DNA of 5,298 nt from an uncultured Rhodospirillales bacterium (GCA_903928045.1 CAIYPH010000815.1:1-5298); one strand, 5' to 3'; shown: positions 1 through 5,298, counted from the stretch's first letter. Numbers and translations are program-made. Notes: generated by a model not told the origin, from the letters alone.

Positions 1-108
1 CGATGCCGCAGGCTCGCCAAGGATTTCGAGGCGACGATCTCCAGCGCGAGCGCATGGTTGCTCATCGCACACATCCGCCTGCTCACCAGACGCCTGGCAC
101 GAGCGTGA
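1..108 (+). CDS. IS5-family transposase, C-terminal fragment (cut by window edge)
   Basis: The frame is open from the first base to a TGA at 106-108 and encodes 35 residues. It contains R-R-L-A-K-D-F-E at residues 3-10, followed by a hydrophobic helix (W-L-L-I-A-H-I-R-L-L) and a basic tail R-R-L-A-R-A. This arrangement is characteristic of the extreme C-terminus of IS5-family DDE transposases, where an R-R-L-A-x-D-(F/Y)-E segment follows the catalytic Glu region. The catalytic residues would lie upstream of the window, so whether the element is intact cannot be judged. The other genes here share no function with it. It marks an insertion next to the 3' end of the catabolic operon. Family assignment is fairly firm and the exact subgroup is open. 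Confidence 0.82.
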   Translation, partial: RCRRLAKDFEATISSASAWLLIAHIRLLTRRLARA

Positions 109-126
109 TCCGTTTTCATCAATTCC

Positions 127-137
127 GAGTCAGACTC
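127..137. repeat. Candidate IS right terminal repeat (palindromic GAGTCAGACTC)
   Basis: This 11-base sequence has five-base arms (GAGTC and GACTC) around a central A. It sits 18 bases after the transposase stop, where an IS terminal repeat is expected. The following TAA fits a TNA-type target duplication. The assignment is by position only, because the partner end is not visible. Confidence 0.45.
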
Positions 138-360
138 TAAGCGGATTGAAGCCGCCAAGCAAAAAAGTCACTTAAGTTCATCAGGTGGTCCAGAAGCGCG
201 TCTGGTGTCAGTCGTTCTCTGAACCGACCGCGTGCGAAATCGGAGACGTGCAGGTCGTTCTCCCGACGTGCGAGCCGTGTCATTCGGCAACCGTCAAATA
301 GGCGGCCGCTTCTTGGGCCGTGTCGAGCCGCGTCTGGTGGCAACATGGCGGGCCGACGAC
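138..360. other. Intergenic region between IS end and operon 3' end; no supported gene
   Basis: I see no convincing gene in these 223 bases. A short minus-strand frame (346 down to 137) has no recognisable family, no clear ribosome binding site and an arginine-heavy composition, so I do not call it. The stretch holds small repeats. CGCGTCTGGTG occurs at 197-207 and 329-339. GTCGTTCTC occurs at 211-219 and 254-262, each time followed by CCGAC and a G-T-G-C-G-A element. The first GTCGTTCTC copy sits in an imperfect hairpin (211-228). There is a T-run on the minus strand (complement of 162-166) but no good stem before it, so I cannot assign a terminator for the minus-strand operon. Confidence 0.5.
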
Positions 361-1539
361 CTAATCAGTGTTTGGCGTCCGATACAGCGTGCGTCCGCCC
401 ACGGTGATCTCGGTCTCCACCAGATAGCGCCGGATGCCCGCCGGATCGACCGCGACGCCGAGGCCGGGCGCATCGGGTGCGGCCACCTCGCCATGGGCGT
501 CGCGCGCCAGCGGGTTGGCCACGAAATCGATCGCGAGCTGCTTGGGCTGGAACGGGTATTCGCAGATGCGGTGATCGGCCAACCCCGCGAAGGCCTGCAT
601 GGAGGCCGACAGCGCGAGGTGGGAGGTGAAAGTATGGTTGACGAAGGTGATCCCCTTGGCCACCGCGTGATCCGCGACGCGCTTGGAGGGCCCGATGCCG
701 CCGATGCGCCCGGTGTCGATCTGGATGAAGCCGACGCGGCCATAGTCGATCAGGTGCTCCGCCATCGCCACATTGAACGCCCCCTCGCCGCCCGCCAACG
801 GCACGCGCGGGCTGCGTTGGGCGAGCGCGCCGTACTGCGCCAGCGCATGGGTGTGGAACGGCTCCTCCAGCCAGGTCGCCCGCGCCGCCTCCAGCGCCGG
901 GATGCGCAGGGCCGCGGCCTCGACGTCCTCGCCCCAGATCTGCCCGGTATCGACCATCAGCAGCATCTCCGGCCCGATGCCCTCGCGGGCGGCGGCGAAG
1001 TGATCGGCGTCGATCGCCGCACTGCCCCGCCCGATCGGCCCCCAGCCGAATTTCGCCGCGCCATAGCCGGCCGCGCGGGCGGATTGGCCCTGGCGCAGCG
1101 TATCCTCGGGCGTGTCGCCGAACAGCATGGAGGCGTAGGGCCGCTTCTTGTGGCTGGCGGTATAGCCGAGCAGCCGCCACACCGGCGCCTGCCGCGCATG
1201 GCCCAGCAGATCCCACAGCGCCATCTCGATGCCGGACCAGGTGTGCGGCGCCTGCAGCAGGTCCATGCTGTCGTACTCGACCTGCTTCGCGATGCGGGCG
1301 ATGTCTTCCGGGCCATCGATGGTCTGGCCCAGCACCGAATCCGCGACGGGGCGGCAGGCGCCATGCGACATCGGGCAGACGAAGGCGGCGATGGAGGGCA
1401 GGGGCGCCGCCTCGCACTCGCCCCAGCCGGTATGCCCACCGGCGCGCACCCGCACCAGCAGCGCATCCTGGCTGCCATCCGCCTCGGTGGTGACCACGGG
1501 CATGGAAAGGTAGAACAGGTCGACGGACTCGATTTTCAT
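361..1539 (-). CDS. Mandelate racemase/muconate lactonizing-type enzyme (enolase superfamily)
   Basis: This 392-residue protein has the usual length for the family. The N-terminal capping domain spans about residues 1-125 and ends in S-G-I-E-M-A-L-W-D-L-L-G, a typical family signature. The barrel follows. Expected active-site residues are visible: Lys163 on the second strand, metal ligands Asp197 (V-D-T-G), Glu225 (L-E-E-P) and Glu252 (G-G-E), the dyad Asp275 (I-Q-I-D) with His302 (V-N-H), and Glu327 (C-E-Y-P). The family uses Mg2+ to stabilise an enolate after removing the alpha proton of a carboxylate, and members with this His/Asp dyad include racemases and acid-sugar dehydratases. The usual first Lys of Lys-x-Lys is Ala161. 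The protein is probably cytosolic, as no signal peptide is visible. It is the last gene of the operon, 10 bases behind the dehydrogenase. The ATG at 1539 is supported by GAGGAA six bases upstream. Substrate unknown. Confidence 0.93.
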   Translation of the reverse strand: MKIESVDLFYLSMPVVTTEADGSQDALLVRVRAGGHTGWGECEAAPLPSIAAFVCPMSHGACRPVADSVLGQTIDGPEDIARIAKQVEYDSMDLLQAPHTWSGIEMALWDLLGHARQAPVWRLLGYTASHKKRPYASMLFGDTPEDTLRQGQSARAAGYGAAKFGWGPIGRGSAAIDADHFAAAREGIGPEMLLMVDTGQIWGEDVEAAALRIPALEAARATWLEEPFHTHALAQYGALAQRSPRVPLAGGEGAFNVAMAEHLIDYGRVGFIQIDTGRIGGIGPSKRVADHAVAKGITFVNHTFTSHLALSASMQAFAGLADHRICEYPFQPKQLAIDFVANPLARDAHGEVAAPDAPGLGVAVDPAGIRRYLVETEITVGGRTLYRTPNTD

Positions 1540-1545
1540 AGGGGA

Positions 1546-1551
1546 TTCCTC
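1546..1551 (-). promoter_or_regulatory. Ribosome binding site of the distal enolase-superfamily gene
   Basis: On the minus strand this reads GAGGAA, six bases before the ATG at 1539. It overlaps the TGA stop (1552-1550) of the upstream dehydrogenase, which points to translational coupling and fixes the start. Confidence 0.7.
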
Positions 1552-2530
1552 AGCGCCGGCGTTCCATCGCCTCGGGGTTCACCACATGGATTGGCGTGCC
1601 TGCGGCGTAGGCGTTGATCTGGTCGAAAATATCGCTGAATTGCAGCTCATATTCGTCGCGCGAGACGTAGCCGATATGCGGCGTCGCGACCACGTTGGGC
1701 ATGGCGAGCAGCGGATGCGCGCCGCCCAGCACCGGCTCCTCCTCGAACACATCCACCGCTGCCGCCCCCGGCCGGCCGGCCTTCAGCGCCGCCTCCAGCG
1801 CCCCCGGCGCGATCAGCCCGGCGCGGCTGGTGTTGACCAGGATGGCATCGGGCTTCATCGCCGCCAGATCCTCCGCCGTCACCACGCCGCGCGTGCTCGG
1901 GTAGAGCCGCAGATGCAGCGACACCACGTCACACATGGCGAAGAATTCCGCCTTGCTCCCCGCCACCTCCACCCCGTCCGCCCGCGCACGGGCCAGCGAG
2001 TCCGCGCCCGACCACGCCACCACCCGCATGCCGAAGGCACGGCCATACTTCGCCACCTCGGCGCCGATGCGGCCATAGCCGAATACGCCCAACGTCTTGC
2101 CGCGCAACGTGCTGCCGACGCCGATCTGCCAGGTCCCCGCCTTCAACGCCGCCATCTGCTGCGGGATCTGCCGGGCGGCGGCCAGCAGCAGCCCCCAGGT
2201 CAGCTCCGCCGCCGCGTAGCTCGGCGTGCCGGCATGCTGGTTGGAGGAGACGATGATGCCGAGCCGGTTGCAGGCGGCGATGTCGATATGCGGGTACACG
2301 CTGCGCTGGCTGATCAGCCGCAGCTTCGGCAGCGTGTCGAGCAGCGCGCCCTGGATCTTCGTCCGCTCGCGGAACAGCACCAGCGCCTCGGTCTCGGCCA
2401 GCCGCGCGGCCAGCGCCTCGGTGTCCTGCACATGGTCGTTCCACACCGTCACCTCATGCCCCGCGAGCTTCGCGAAACAGGGCAGGGTGCGCAGCGTGTC
2501 GAAATAATCGTCGAGGATGCTGACCTTCAT
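1550..2530 (-). CDS. D-2-hydroxyacid dehydrogenase family protein (NAD(P)-dependent)
   Basis: The product is 326 residues, the normal length for this family. It should interconvert a 2-hydroxy acid and its 2-keto acid. The Rossmann motif G-Y-G-R-I-G is at 151-156. The catalytic triad is Arg236 (N-T-S-R-A-G), Glu265 (D-V-F-E-E-E-P) and His285 (T-P-H-I-G). The split N- and C-terminal catalytic parts flank the nucleotide domain (about 100-290), as in the family. The strand after the glycine motif ends V-V-A-W-S-G without the acidic residue typical of NAD-specific members, so cofactor preference is uncertain. The frame is open up to an ATG at 2686, but that extension (52 residues) lies inside the upstream gene and lacks family similarity. 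The ATG at 2530 starts the family's usual M-K-V-S-I-L-D-D and sits 5 bases after the upstream stop. As second operon gene it may act on a keto or hydroxy acid produced by the neighbouring enolase-superfamily enzymes. That link is inference. Confidence 0.92.
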   Translation of the reverse strand: MKVSILDDYFDTLRTLPCFAKLAGHEVTVWNDHVQDTEALAARLAETEALVLFRERTKIQGALLDTLPKLRLISQRSVYPHIDIAACNRLGIIVSSNQHAGTPSYAAAELTWGLLLAAARQIPQQMAALKAGTWQIGVGSTLRGKTLGVFGYGRIGAEVAKYGRAFGMRVVAWSGADSLARARADGVEVAGSKAEFFAMCDVVSLHLRLYPSTRGVVTAEDLAAMKPDAILVNTSRAGLIAPGALEAALKAGRPGAAAVDVFEEEPVLGGAHPLLAMPNVVATPHIGYVSRDEYELQFSDIFDQINAYAAGTPIHVVNPEAMERRR

Positions 2531-2532
2531 GG

Positions 2533-2543
2533 CCCTCACCCCC
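2533..2543 (-). promoter_or_regulatory. G-rich ribosome binding site of the dehydrogenase gene, overlapping upstream stop
   Basis: On the minus strand the sequence GGGGGTGAGGG precedes the ATG at 2530 and contains the TGA stop of the metallopeptidase gene. The GGGGG part is 8 bases from the ATG and the GAGGG part only 2. Either could pair with the ribosome, and the arrangement fits stop-start coupling. Confidence 0.55.
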
Positions 2544-4023
2544 GGGTGTAGATCACCGTCCGCGGTGTGAAAATCGCGTCCGGATCGAGCGGATACATCG
2601 GCCGCGCGCATATGGTGTGGCCGAGCGTCGGCAGATTGGCCGAAGTGGCGCCGGGGATATCCAGGTTGAAGTTCTTCTCCACCCACTGGTCATACATATG
2701 GAACTCGGTGTGCGGCGATTTCACCACGATCAGGTCGAAATCCTGCGGATCGAGCCCGTTCGCATAATACATCGCCCGGTCGAACAGGCTGACCGAGCGG
2801 CTCATCACCACCACCGAGGTATTCCCCCAGGTCAGCACCGCGGTCGGCCCGGCCTCGAGCGGCGAATGCGCCGTCTCCAGCCGCGCCCGCCCGTCCGACA
2901 GCAACTGCACCCGCGCCGTCACCTTCATCGGCGGAAACCGCGCCGGATCATGCTGGCCGCCCAAGGTGCACTCGATCACCTGGCCCACCCCCGCCGCATG
3001 CGCCGCCCGCGCCGCCTTGGGATCGACGATCTGCGCCAGCACCCGCTTCGGATACCCCGCCTCGCCCAGCGCCCGCAGGATCAGATTGGAATCCCCCGTC
3101 GCGCCCGAGGACGTCGCATCCGGCGCATCGGTGAAGATCACCGGCCCCTCGATGGTGCGCGCCTGGGCAATCGCGCGCTCCAGGCTGATGAACTTGCCCT
3201 GCATGCGCGCCCGCTGCGGCCAGAACTCACCCGCCAGCCGCAGCGCCTCGCGCTCCGCCGTCGCCGTGTCATCCTCGGTCATGATGATCACCTGGCTGCA
3301 CAGCTCCGGCACATCGGTGAACGGATTGCCGATCATGATCCCCGCCGACATCGCGGTGCCCTCGCGCTCCAGCCGCAAACACTCGCGGATCATATCGCCA
3401 TAGCAGCCGCTCTTGGTGATCAACTCATCGCCGCGCACCAGCGCCGGGATCACCACCCGGGCGATCGTGGTGCGCGTCTTCTTCGCCATCAACCGCAGCA
3501 GCAGCTTCGCCGCGCGCTGGCCGGTGGAGGCGAAATCGACATGCGGATAGGTGTGGTAGATCGCCAGCCCATCGATCGCCTTCAGCATCCGGTCCGTGCA
3601 GATGCCGTGCAGATCAAGCGAAATCACGATCGGAATCTCCGGCCCCGCCAGCTTGCGGATCTCGGTGAGAATCCACCCCTCCGGGTCCAACTCGCCATCC
3701 GCCCCCATCGCGCCATGCAGCGAGACATAAATGCCGTCGATCCGCTCGAACCCCGCCTTCACCGCCGCCATCAACTCGGACGACACCCGCGCCCAGCCCG
3801 AAGCCGACAGCAGCCCCGCACTCCCCGCCCGCGCCGAATAGGTCGGCACCAGCTCCACATCCGCGCCGTCGAACACCTCCAGCGCGCCGCCCAGCCCGGT
3901 GTTCAGCCCGCGGTTGCGGTAGAACTCCTCCCCCCGCGAAATCGCGAATTCCTCGTAGCCCGACTGCATCGGGTTGAAGGACGAGATCTCCTGCATGCAC
4001 TCAACCAGCATGATGCGCTTCAT
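2536..4023 (-). CDS. M81 family metallopeptidase, MlrC (microcystinase C)-like
   Basis: The product is 495 residues, about the family length. It shows the family's layout: an N-terminal M81/DUF1485 domain (roughly 1-290) and a C-terminal MlrC_C domain (roughly 295-485). Conserved features include Q-E-I-S-S-F-N-P near the start (Glu12), S-L-H-G-A-M (His103), S-L-D-L-H-G (Asp137, His139) and T-Y-P-H-V-D (His161). The Asp-x-His-(21 residues)-His spacing matches the putative zinc site of MlrC. The C-terminal domain opens with [15 protein letters not shown] (299-313). MlrC itself cleaves linear microcystin products, but most homologues are uncharacterised, so a peptidase role here is only a family-based guess. 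No signal peptide is visible. The frame extends upstream to 4113, but the ATG at 4023 has AAAGGGA six bases before it and gives the normal N-terminus M-K-R-I-M-L-V-E. It is the first gene of the three-gene operon. Confidence 0.92.
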   Translation of the reverse strand: MKRIMLVECMQEISSFNPMQSGYEEFAISRGEEFYRNRGLNTGLGGALEVFDGADVELVPTYSARAGSAGLLSASGWARVSSELMAAVKAGFERIDGIYVSLHGAMGADGELDPEGWILTEIRKLAGPEIPIVISLDLHGICTDRMLKAIDGLAIYHTYPHVDFASTGQRAAKLLLRLMAKKTRTTIARVVIPALVRGDELITKSGCYGDMIRECLRLEREGTAMSAGIMIGNPFTDVPELCSQVIIMTEDDTATAEREALRLAGEFWPQRARMQGKFISLERAIAQARTIEGPVIFTDAPDATSSGATGDSNLILRALGEAGYPKRVLAQIVDPKAARAAHAAGVGQVIECTLGGQHDPARFPPMKVTARVQLLSDGRARLETAHSPLEAGPTAVLTWGNTSVVVMSRSVSLFDRAMYYANGLDPQDFDLIVVKSPHTEFHMYDQWVEKNFNLDIPGATSANLPTLGHTICARPMYPLDPDAIFTPRTVIYTRG

Positions 4024-4029
4024 TCGCGT

Positions 4030-4036
4030 TCCCTTT
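4030..4036 (-). promoter_or_regulatory. Ribosome binding site of the M81 metallopeptidase gene
   Basis: On the minus strand this reads AAAGGGA, six bases before the ATG at 4023. It decides the start over the longer open frame, whose first ATG at 4113 would lie inside the divergent gene. Confidence 0.7.
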
Positions 4037-4072
4037 CGTTCAATCGCGGGCGGGCTTAATGTTCCCTGGACA

Positions 4073-4080
4073 AAGGGAGG
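4073..4080 (+). promoter_or_regulatory. Ribosome binding site deciding the start of the plus-strand enolase-superfamily gene
   Basis: AAGGGAGG is a strong Shine-Dalgarno match placed 8 bases before the ATG at 4089. The alternative in-frame ATG at 4059 has only a G-rich stretch far upstream and would place this strong site inside the coding region. I therefore choose 4089. Confidence 0.75.
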
Positions 4081-4088
4081 ATAGATCA

Positions 4089-5261
4089 ATGCCAGGACCG
4101 AGGGAAACCGCACTCCAGACCCCCGTGCGCATCACCCGCGTCAGCGTCGCGCCGCTGGTGGGGGAAACCCCGAAAGGCGGCTGGTCCACCGAAATCCGCC
4201 CCGAAGACTCCGTCCACGCCCTGCTCGCCGTGCACACCGATGCCGGCATCGTCGGCCATGGCAGCGTGTTCACCAATGGCGGCCTCGCTTTGGCCGGGGT
4301 GAAAGTGCTCGAACCCCTCTTCCTCGGCGAAAACGCGCTGGAGCCCGAACGCGTCAGCGAGAAAATGCACCAGAACACCTTCTGGATGGGCCGCGGCGGC
4401 ACCCTCACCCATGTCATCGGCGGCATCGATATTGCCCTGTGGGACATCCTCGGCAAAGTCACCGGCATGCCCGTCGGCCGCCTGCTCGGCGGCACCTACA
4501 CCAAGCGCGTGCAGCCCTATTGCTCCCTCCTGATGGACGAGCCAGGCCCAATGCGCGACCTGCTCGCCGAATACCGCGCCCTCGGTTTCCGCGCCTTCAA
4601 GATCGGCTGGGGCCCCTTCGGCCGCCGCGATGACACCAAACTCGACGAAGCCATCATCCGCGCCGCCCGCGAAGGCGCCGGCGATGACACCAAACTCTTC
4701 GTCGATGCCGGCGCCTCCGACAGCTACTGGCCGCAAGGCCTCAAATGGGCCATGCGCACCGCCGAAATGCTGAAAGACTTCAACGTCGGCTGGTTCGAAG
4801 AAGCGCTGCGCCCCGACGCCATCGACGATTTCTGCCACCTCCGCCGCGTCTCCCCCGTGCCCATCGCCGGCGGCGAATGCCTCACCCGCCGCCAAACCTT
4901 CCTCCCCTGGCTGCAACGCGGCGCACTCGACATCATCCAACCCGACGTCACCAAAGTCGGCGGAATGTCCGAACAACGCCGCATCGCCTGGATGGCCGAC
5001 GACTACGGCGTCAAATACATCGGCCACGGCTGGAACACCGCCGTCGGCCTCGCCGCCGACCTGCAAATGGCCAGCGCCTTCCCCAATACCGACCTCGTCG
5101 AATACATCGGCGGAAGCCCCTACCTCGACGGCATCACCCAGGCACCATTCAAGATTGACGCCGAGGGTTGGCTGCAAATCCCGGAGGAGCCGGGGCTGGG
5201 GCTGCATCTCGATCGGGATAAGCTGGCGGCTTATACGCCGGATGCTTCGGTGCTGTTTTAA
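4089..5261 (+). CDS. Mandelate racemase/muconate lactonizing-type enzyme (enolase superfamily), second copy
   Basis: The product is 390 residues. The capping domain (about 14-135) ends in G-G-I-D-I-A-L-W-D-I-L-G and the barrel follows. Visible active-site residues are Lys171, metal ligands Asp206 (V-D-A-G), Glu237 (F-E-E-A) and Glu263 (G-G-E), the dyad Asp286 (Q-P-D) and His313 (I-G-H-G-W), and Glu338 (V-E-Y). This is the mandelate racemase-type set, used for Mg2+-dependent alpha-proton abstraction in racemases and sugar-acid dehydratases. The first Lys of the usual Lys-x-Lys is replaced by Ala169. K-I-G-W-G-P-F-G (171-178) closely matches K-F-G-W-G-P-I-G of the minus-strand copy, so the two belong to related subgroups while differing widely elsewhere. 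It is divergent from the three-gene operon and probably acts in the same pathway. Codon use is strongly C-ending up to about 5150, then turns G-rich. An in-frame ATG at 4059 is less likely. Substrate unknown. Confidence 0.93.
   Translation: MPGPRETALQTPVRITRVSVAPLVGETPKGGWSTEIRPEDSVHALLAVHTDAGIVGHGSVFTNGGLALAGVKVLEPLFLGENALEPERVSEKMHQNTFWMGRGGTLTHVIGGIDIALWDILGKVTGMPVGRLLGGTYTKRVQPYCSLLMDEPGPMRDLLAEYRALGFRAFKIGWGPFGRRDDTKLDEAIIRAAREGAGDDTKLFVDAGASDSYWPQGLKWAMRTAEMLKDFNVGWFEEALRPDAIDDFCHLRRVSPVPIAGGECLTRRQTFLPWLQRGALDIIQPDVTKVGGMSEQRRIAWMADDYGVKYIGHGWNTAVGLAADLQMASAFPNTDLVEYIGGSPYLDGITQAPFKIDAEGWLQIPEEPGLGLHLDRDKLAAYTPDASVLF
4627..4697 (+). repeat. In-frame 17-base direct repeat inside the enolase-superfamily gene
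   Basis: GCGATGACACCAAACTC occurs at 4627-4643 and again at 4681-4697, exactly 54 bases (18 codons) apart and in the same frame. Both copies encode D-D-T-K-L, at residues 181-185 and 199-203. The sequence between them is unrelated to either copy. Confidence 0.85.
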
Positions 5262-5264
5262 GGC

Positions 5265-5298
5265 AGGAAGAAAGCGCTTCTTTTTTGAAAAAAAGAAG
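5265..5298 (+). terminator. Probable intrinsic terminator / A-T-rich inverted repeat after the plus-strand gene
   Basis: Directly after the TAA, AGGAAG (5265-5270) can pair with CTTCTT (5277-5282) around a six-base loop and is followed by TTTT. Overlapping it, CTTCTTTTTT (5277-5286) and AAAAAAGAAG (5289-5298) form a perfect ten-base inverted repeat around GA. The second structure has U-rich and A-rich arms and may work on both strands. The window ends at the last base of the repeat, so it could be longer. Confidence 0.6.

Larger units (their letters stand above)
1..137 (+). mobile_element. Right end of an IS5-family insertion sequence
   Basis: The transposase tail stops at 108. About 20 bases later lies GAGTCAGACTC (127-137), followed by TAA (138-140). 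IS5-family elements usually carry short terminal inverted repeats close behind the transposase stop, and several subgroups duplicate a 3-base TNA target. I infer that the element ends at about 137 and that TAA may be the target duplication. The left end is outside the window, so neither the inverted repeat nor the duplication can be confirmed. Confidence 0.6.
4024..4088. promoter_or_regulatory. Compact divergent intergenic region, presumed promoter/operator region
   Basis: Only 65 bases separate the two divergent start codons, and both ribosome binding sites lie inside. If both transcription units start here, the promoters must overlap, or one must sit within the opposite gene. I find no convincing -35/-10 pair: CTTAAT (4055-4060, plus) and CATTAA (4061-4056, minus) are -10-like only. 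An inverted repeat TCCCT-GGACAA-AGGGA (4063-4078) lies in the middle. It could be an operator half-site pair or an mRNA hairpin. Confidence 0.4.

Noticed and set aside
137..346. 69-codon minus-strand frame in the spacer near the IS end
   Set aside because: No recognisable family, no clear ribosome binding site, arginine-heavy, and it ends within the candidate IS terminal repeat.
232..1617. 461-codon plus-strand open frame opposite the distal enolase-superfamily gene
   Set aside because: It is rich in Arg, Gly and His with no family pattern. It lies antisense to a gene with intact catalytic motifs, and its openness follows from high GC content.
1586..2551. 321-codon plus-strand open frame opposite the dehydrogenase gene
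   Set aside because: Arg/His/Gln-rich translation without motifs, while the opposite strand carries the full dehydrogenase signature.
2617..4059. 480-codon plus-strand open frame opposite the metallopeptidase gene
   Set aside because: Very high Arg, His and Pro content with no recognisable domain. It is a shadow produced by the C-rich plus strand over a real gene.
4038..4061. Sigma-70-like promoter elements in the divergent spacer (TTGAAC on the minus strand, CTTAAT on the plus strand)
   Set aside because: Neither has a partner element at suitable spacing. The minus-strand -35-like element would put its -10 inside the coding region.
4059..4088. Earlier in-frame start (ATG 4059) for the plus-strand enzyme
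   Set aside because: It would translate through the strong AAGGGAGG site, which is ideally placed for the ATG at 4089.
4024..4113. N-terminal extension of the metallopeptidase to an ATG at 4113
   Set aside because: The extra 30 residues lack family similarity and would overlap the divergent gene. The ATG at 4023 has a good Shine-Dalgarno and the typical family N-terminus.
4086..5207. 373-codon minus-strand open frame opposite the plus-strand enolase-superfamily gene
   Set aside because: Gly/Ala/Asp/Glu-rich low-complexity translation with no family features, antisense to a well-supported gene.

Overview
This is a GC-rich window, apparently from an alphaproteobacterium. The Acetobacteraceae are a reasonable guess, based on base composition, an IS5-type element and the style of the terminator, but this is inference with no marker gene behind it. 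It holds an IS5-family transposase tail at the left edge and a compact catabolic-looking cluster of four genes.

Layout. Positions 1-137 are the right end of an IS5-family insertion sequence: the last 35 transposase codons, then a short stretch ending in a candidate terminal repeat. Positions 138-360 hold no gene I can support. Positions 361-4023 are three tightly packed minus-strand genes, transcribed in this order: an M81/MlrC-type metallopeptidase homologue (4023 to 2536), a D-2-hydroxyacid dehydrogenase (2530 to 1550) and an enolase-superfamily enzyme of the mandelate racemase type (1539 to 361). The gaps are 5 and 10 bases, and each downstream Shine-Dalgarno overlaps the preceding stop region, so this is almost certainly one translationally coupled operon. 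A 65-base divergent intergenic region (4024-4088) separates it from a second mandelate racemase-type enolase-superfamily gene on the plus strand (4089-5261). A terminator-like, A/T-rich inverted repeat follows at the right edge.

How the genes may work together. Both enolase-superfamily proteins keep the three acidic metal ligands, a His/Asp dyad and one Lys in the catalytic barrel. They probably abstract the alpha proton of a carboxylic acid (dehydratase, racemase or cycloisomerase chemistry). The dehydrogenase would interconvert a 2-hydroxy acid and a 2-keto acid. The MlrC homologue is a putative zinc hydrolase, probably acting on an amide or peptide-like bond. Together they suggest breakdown of a (possibly conjugated) hydroxy or sugar acid. 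The substrate cannot be read from the sequence, and no transporter or regulator lies inside the window.

The most unusual observations are the pair of related enolase-superfamily enzymes sharing a Lys-x-Gly-Trp-Gly-Pro motif in place of the usual Lys-x-Lys, their linkage to an MlrC homologue, and a block of strong C-over-G bias on the plus strand (about 1700-5150) that ignores gene orientation and ends abruptly inside the last gene.
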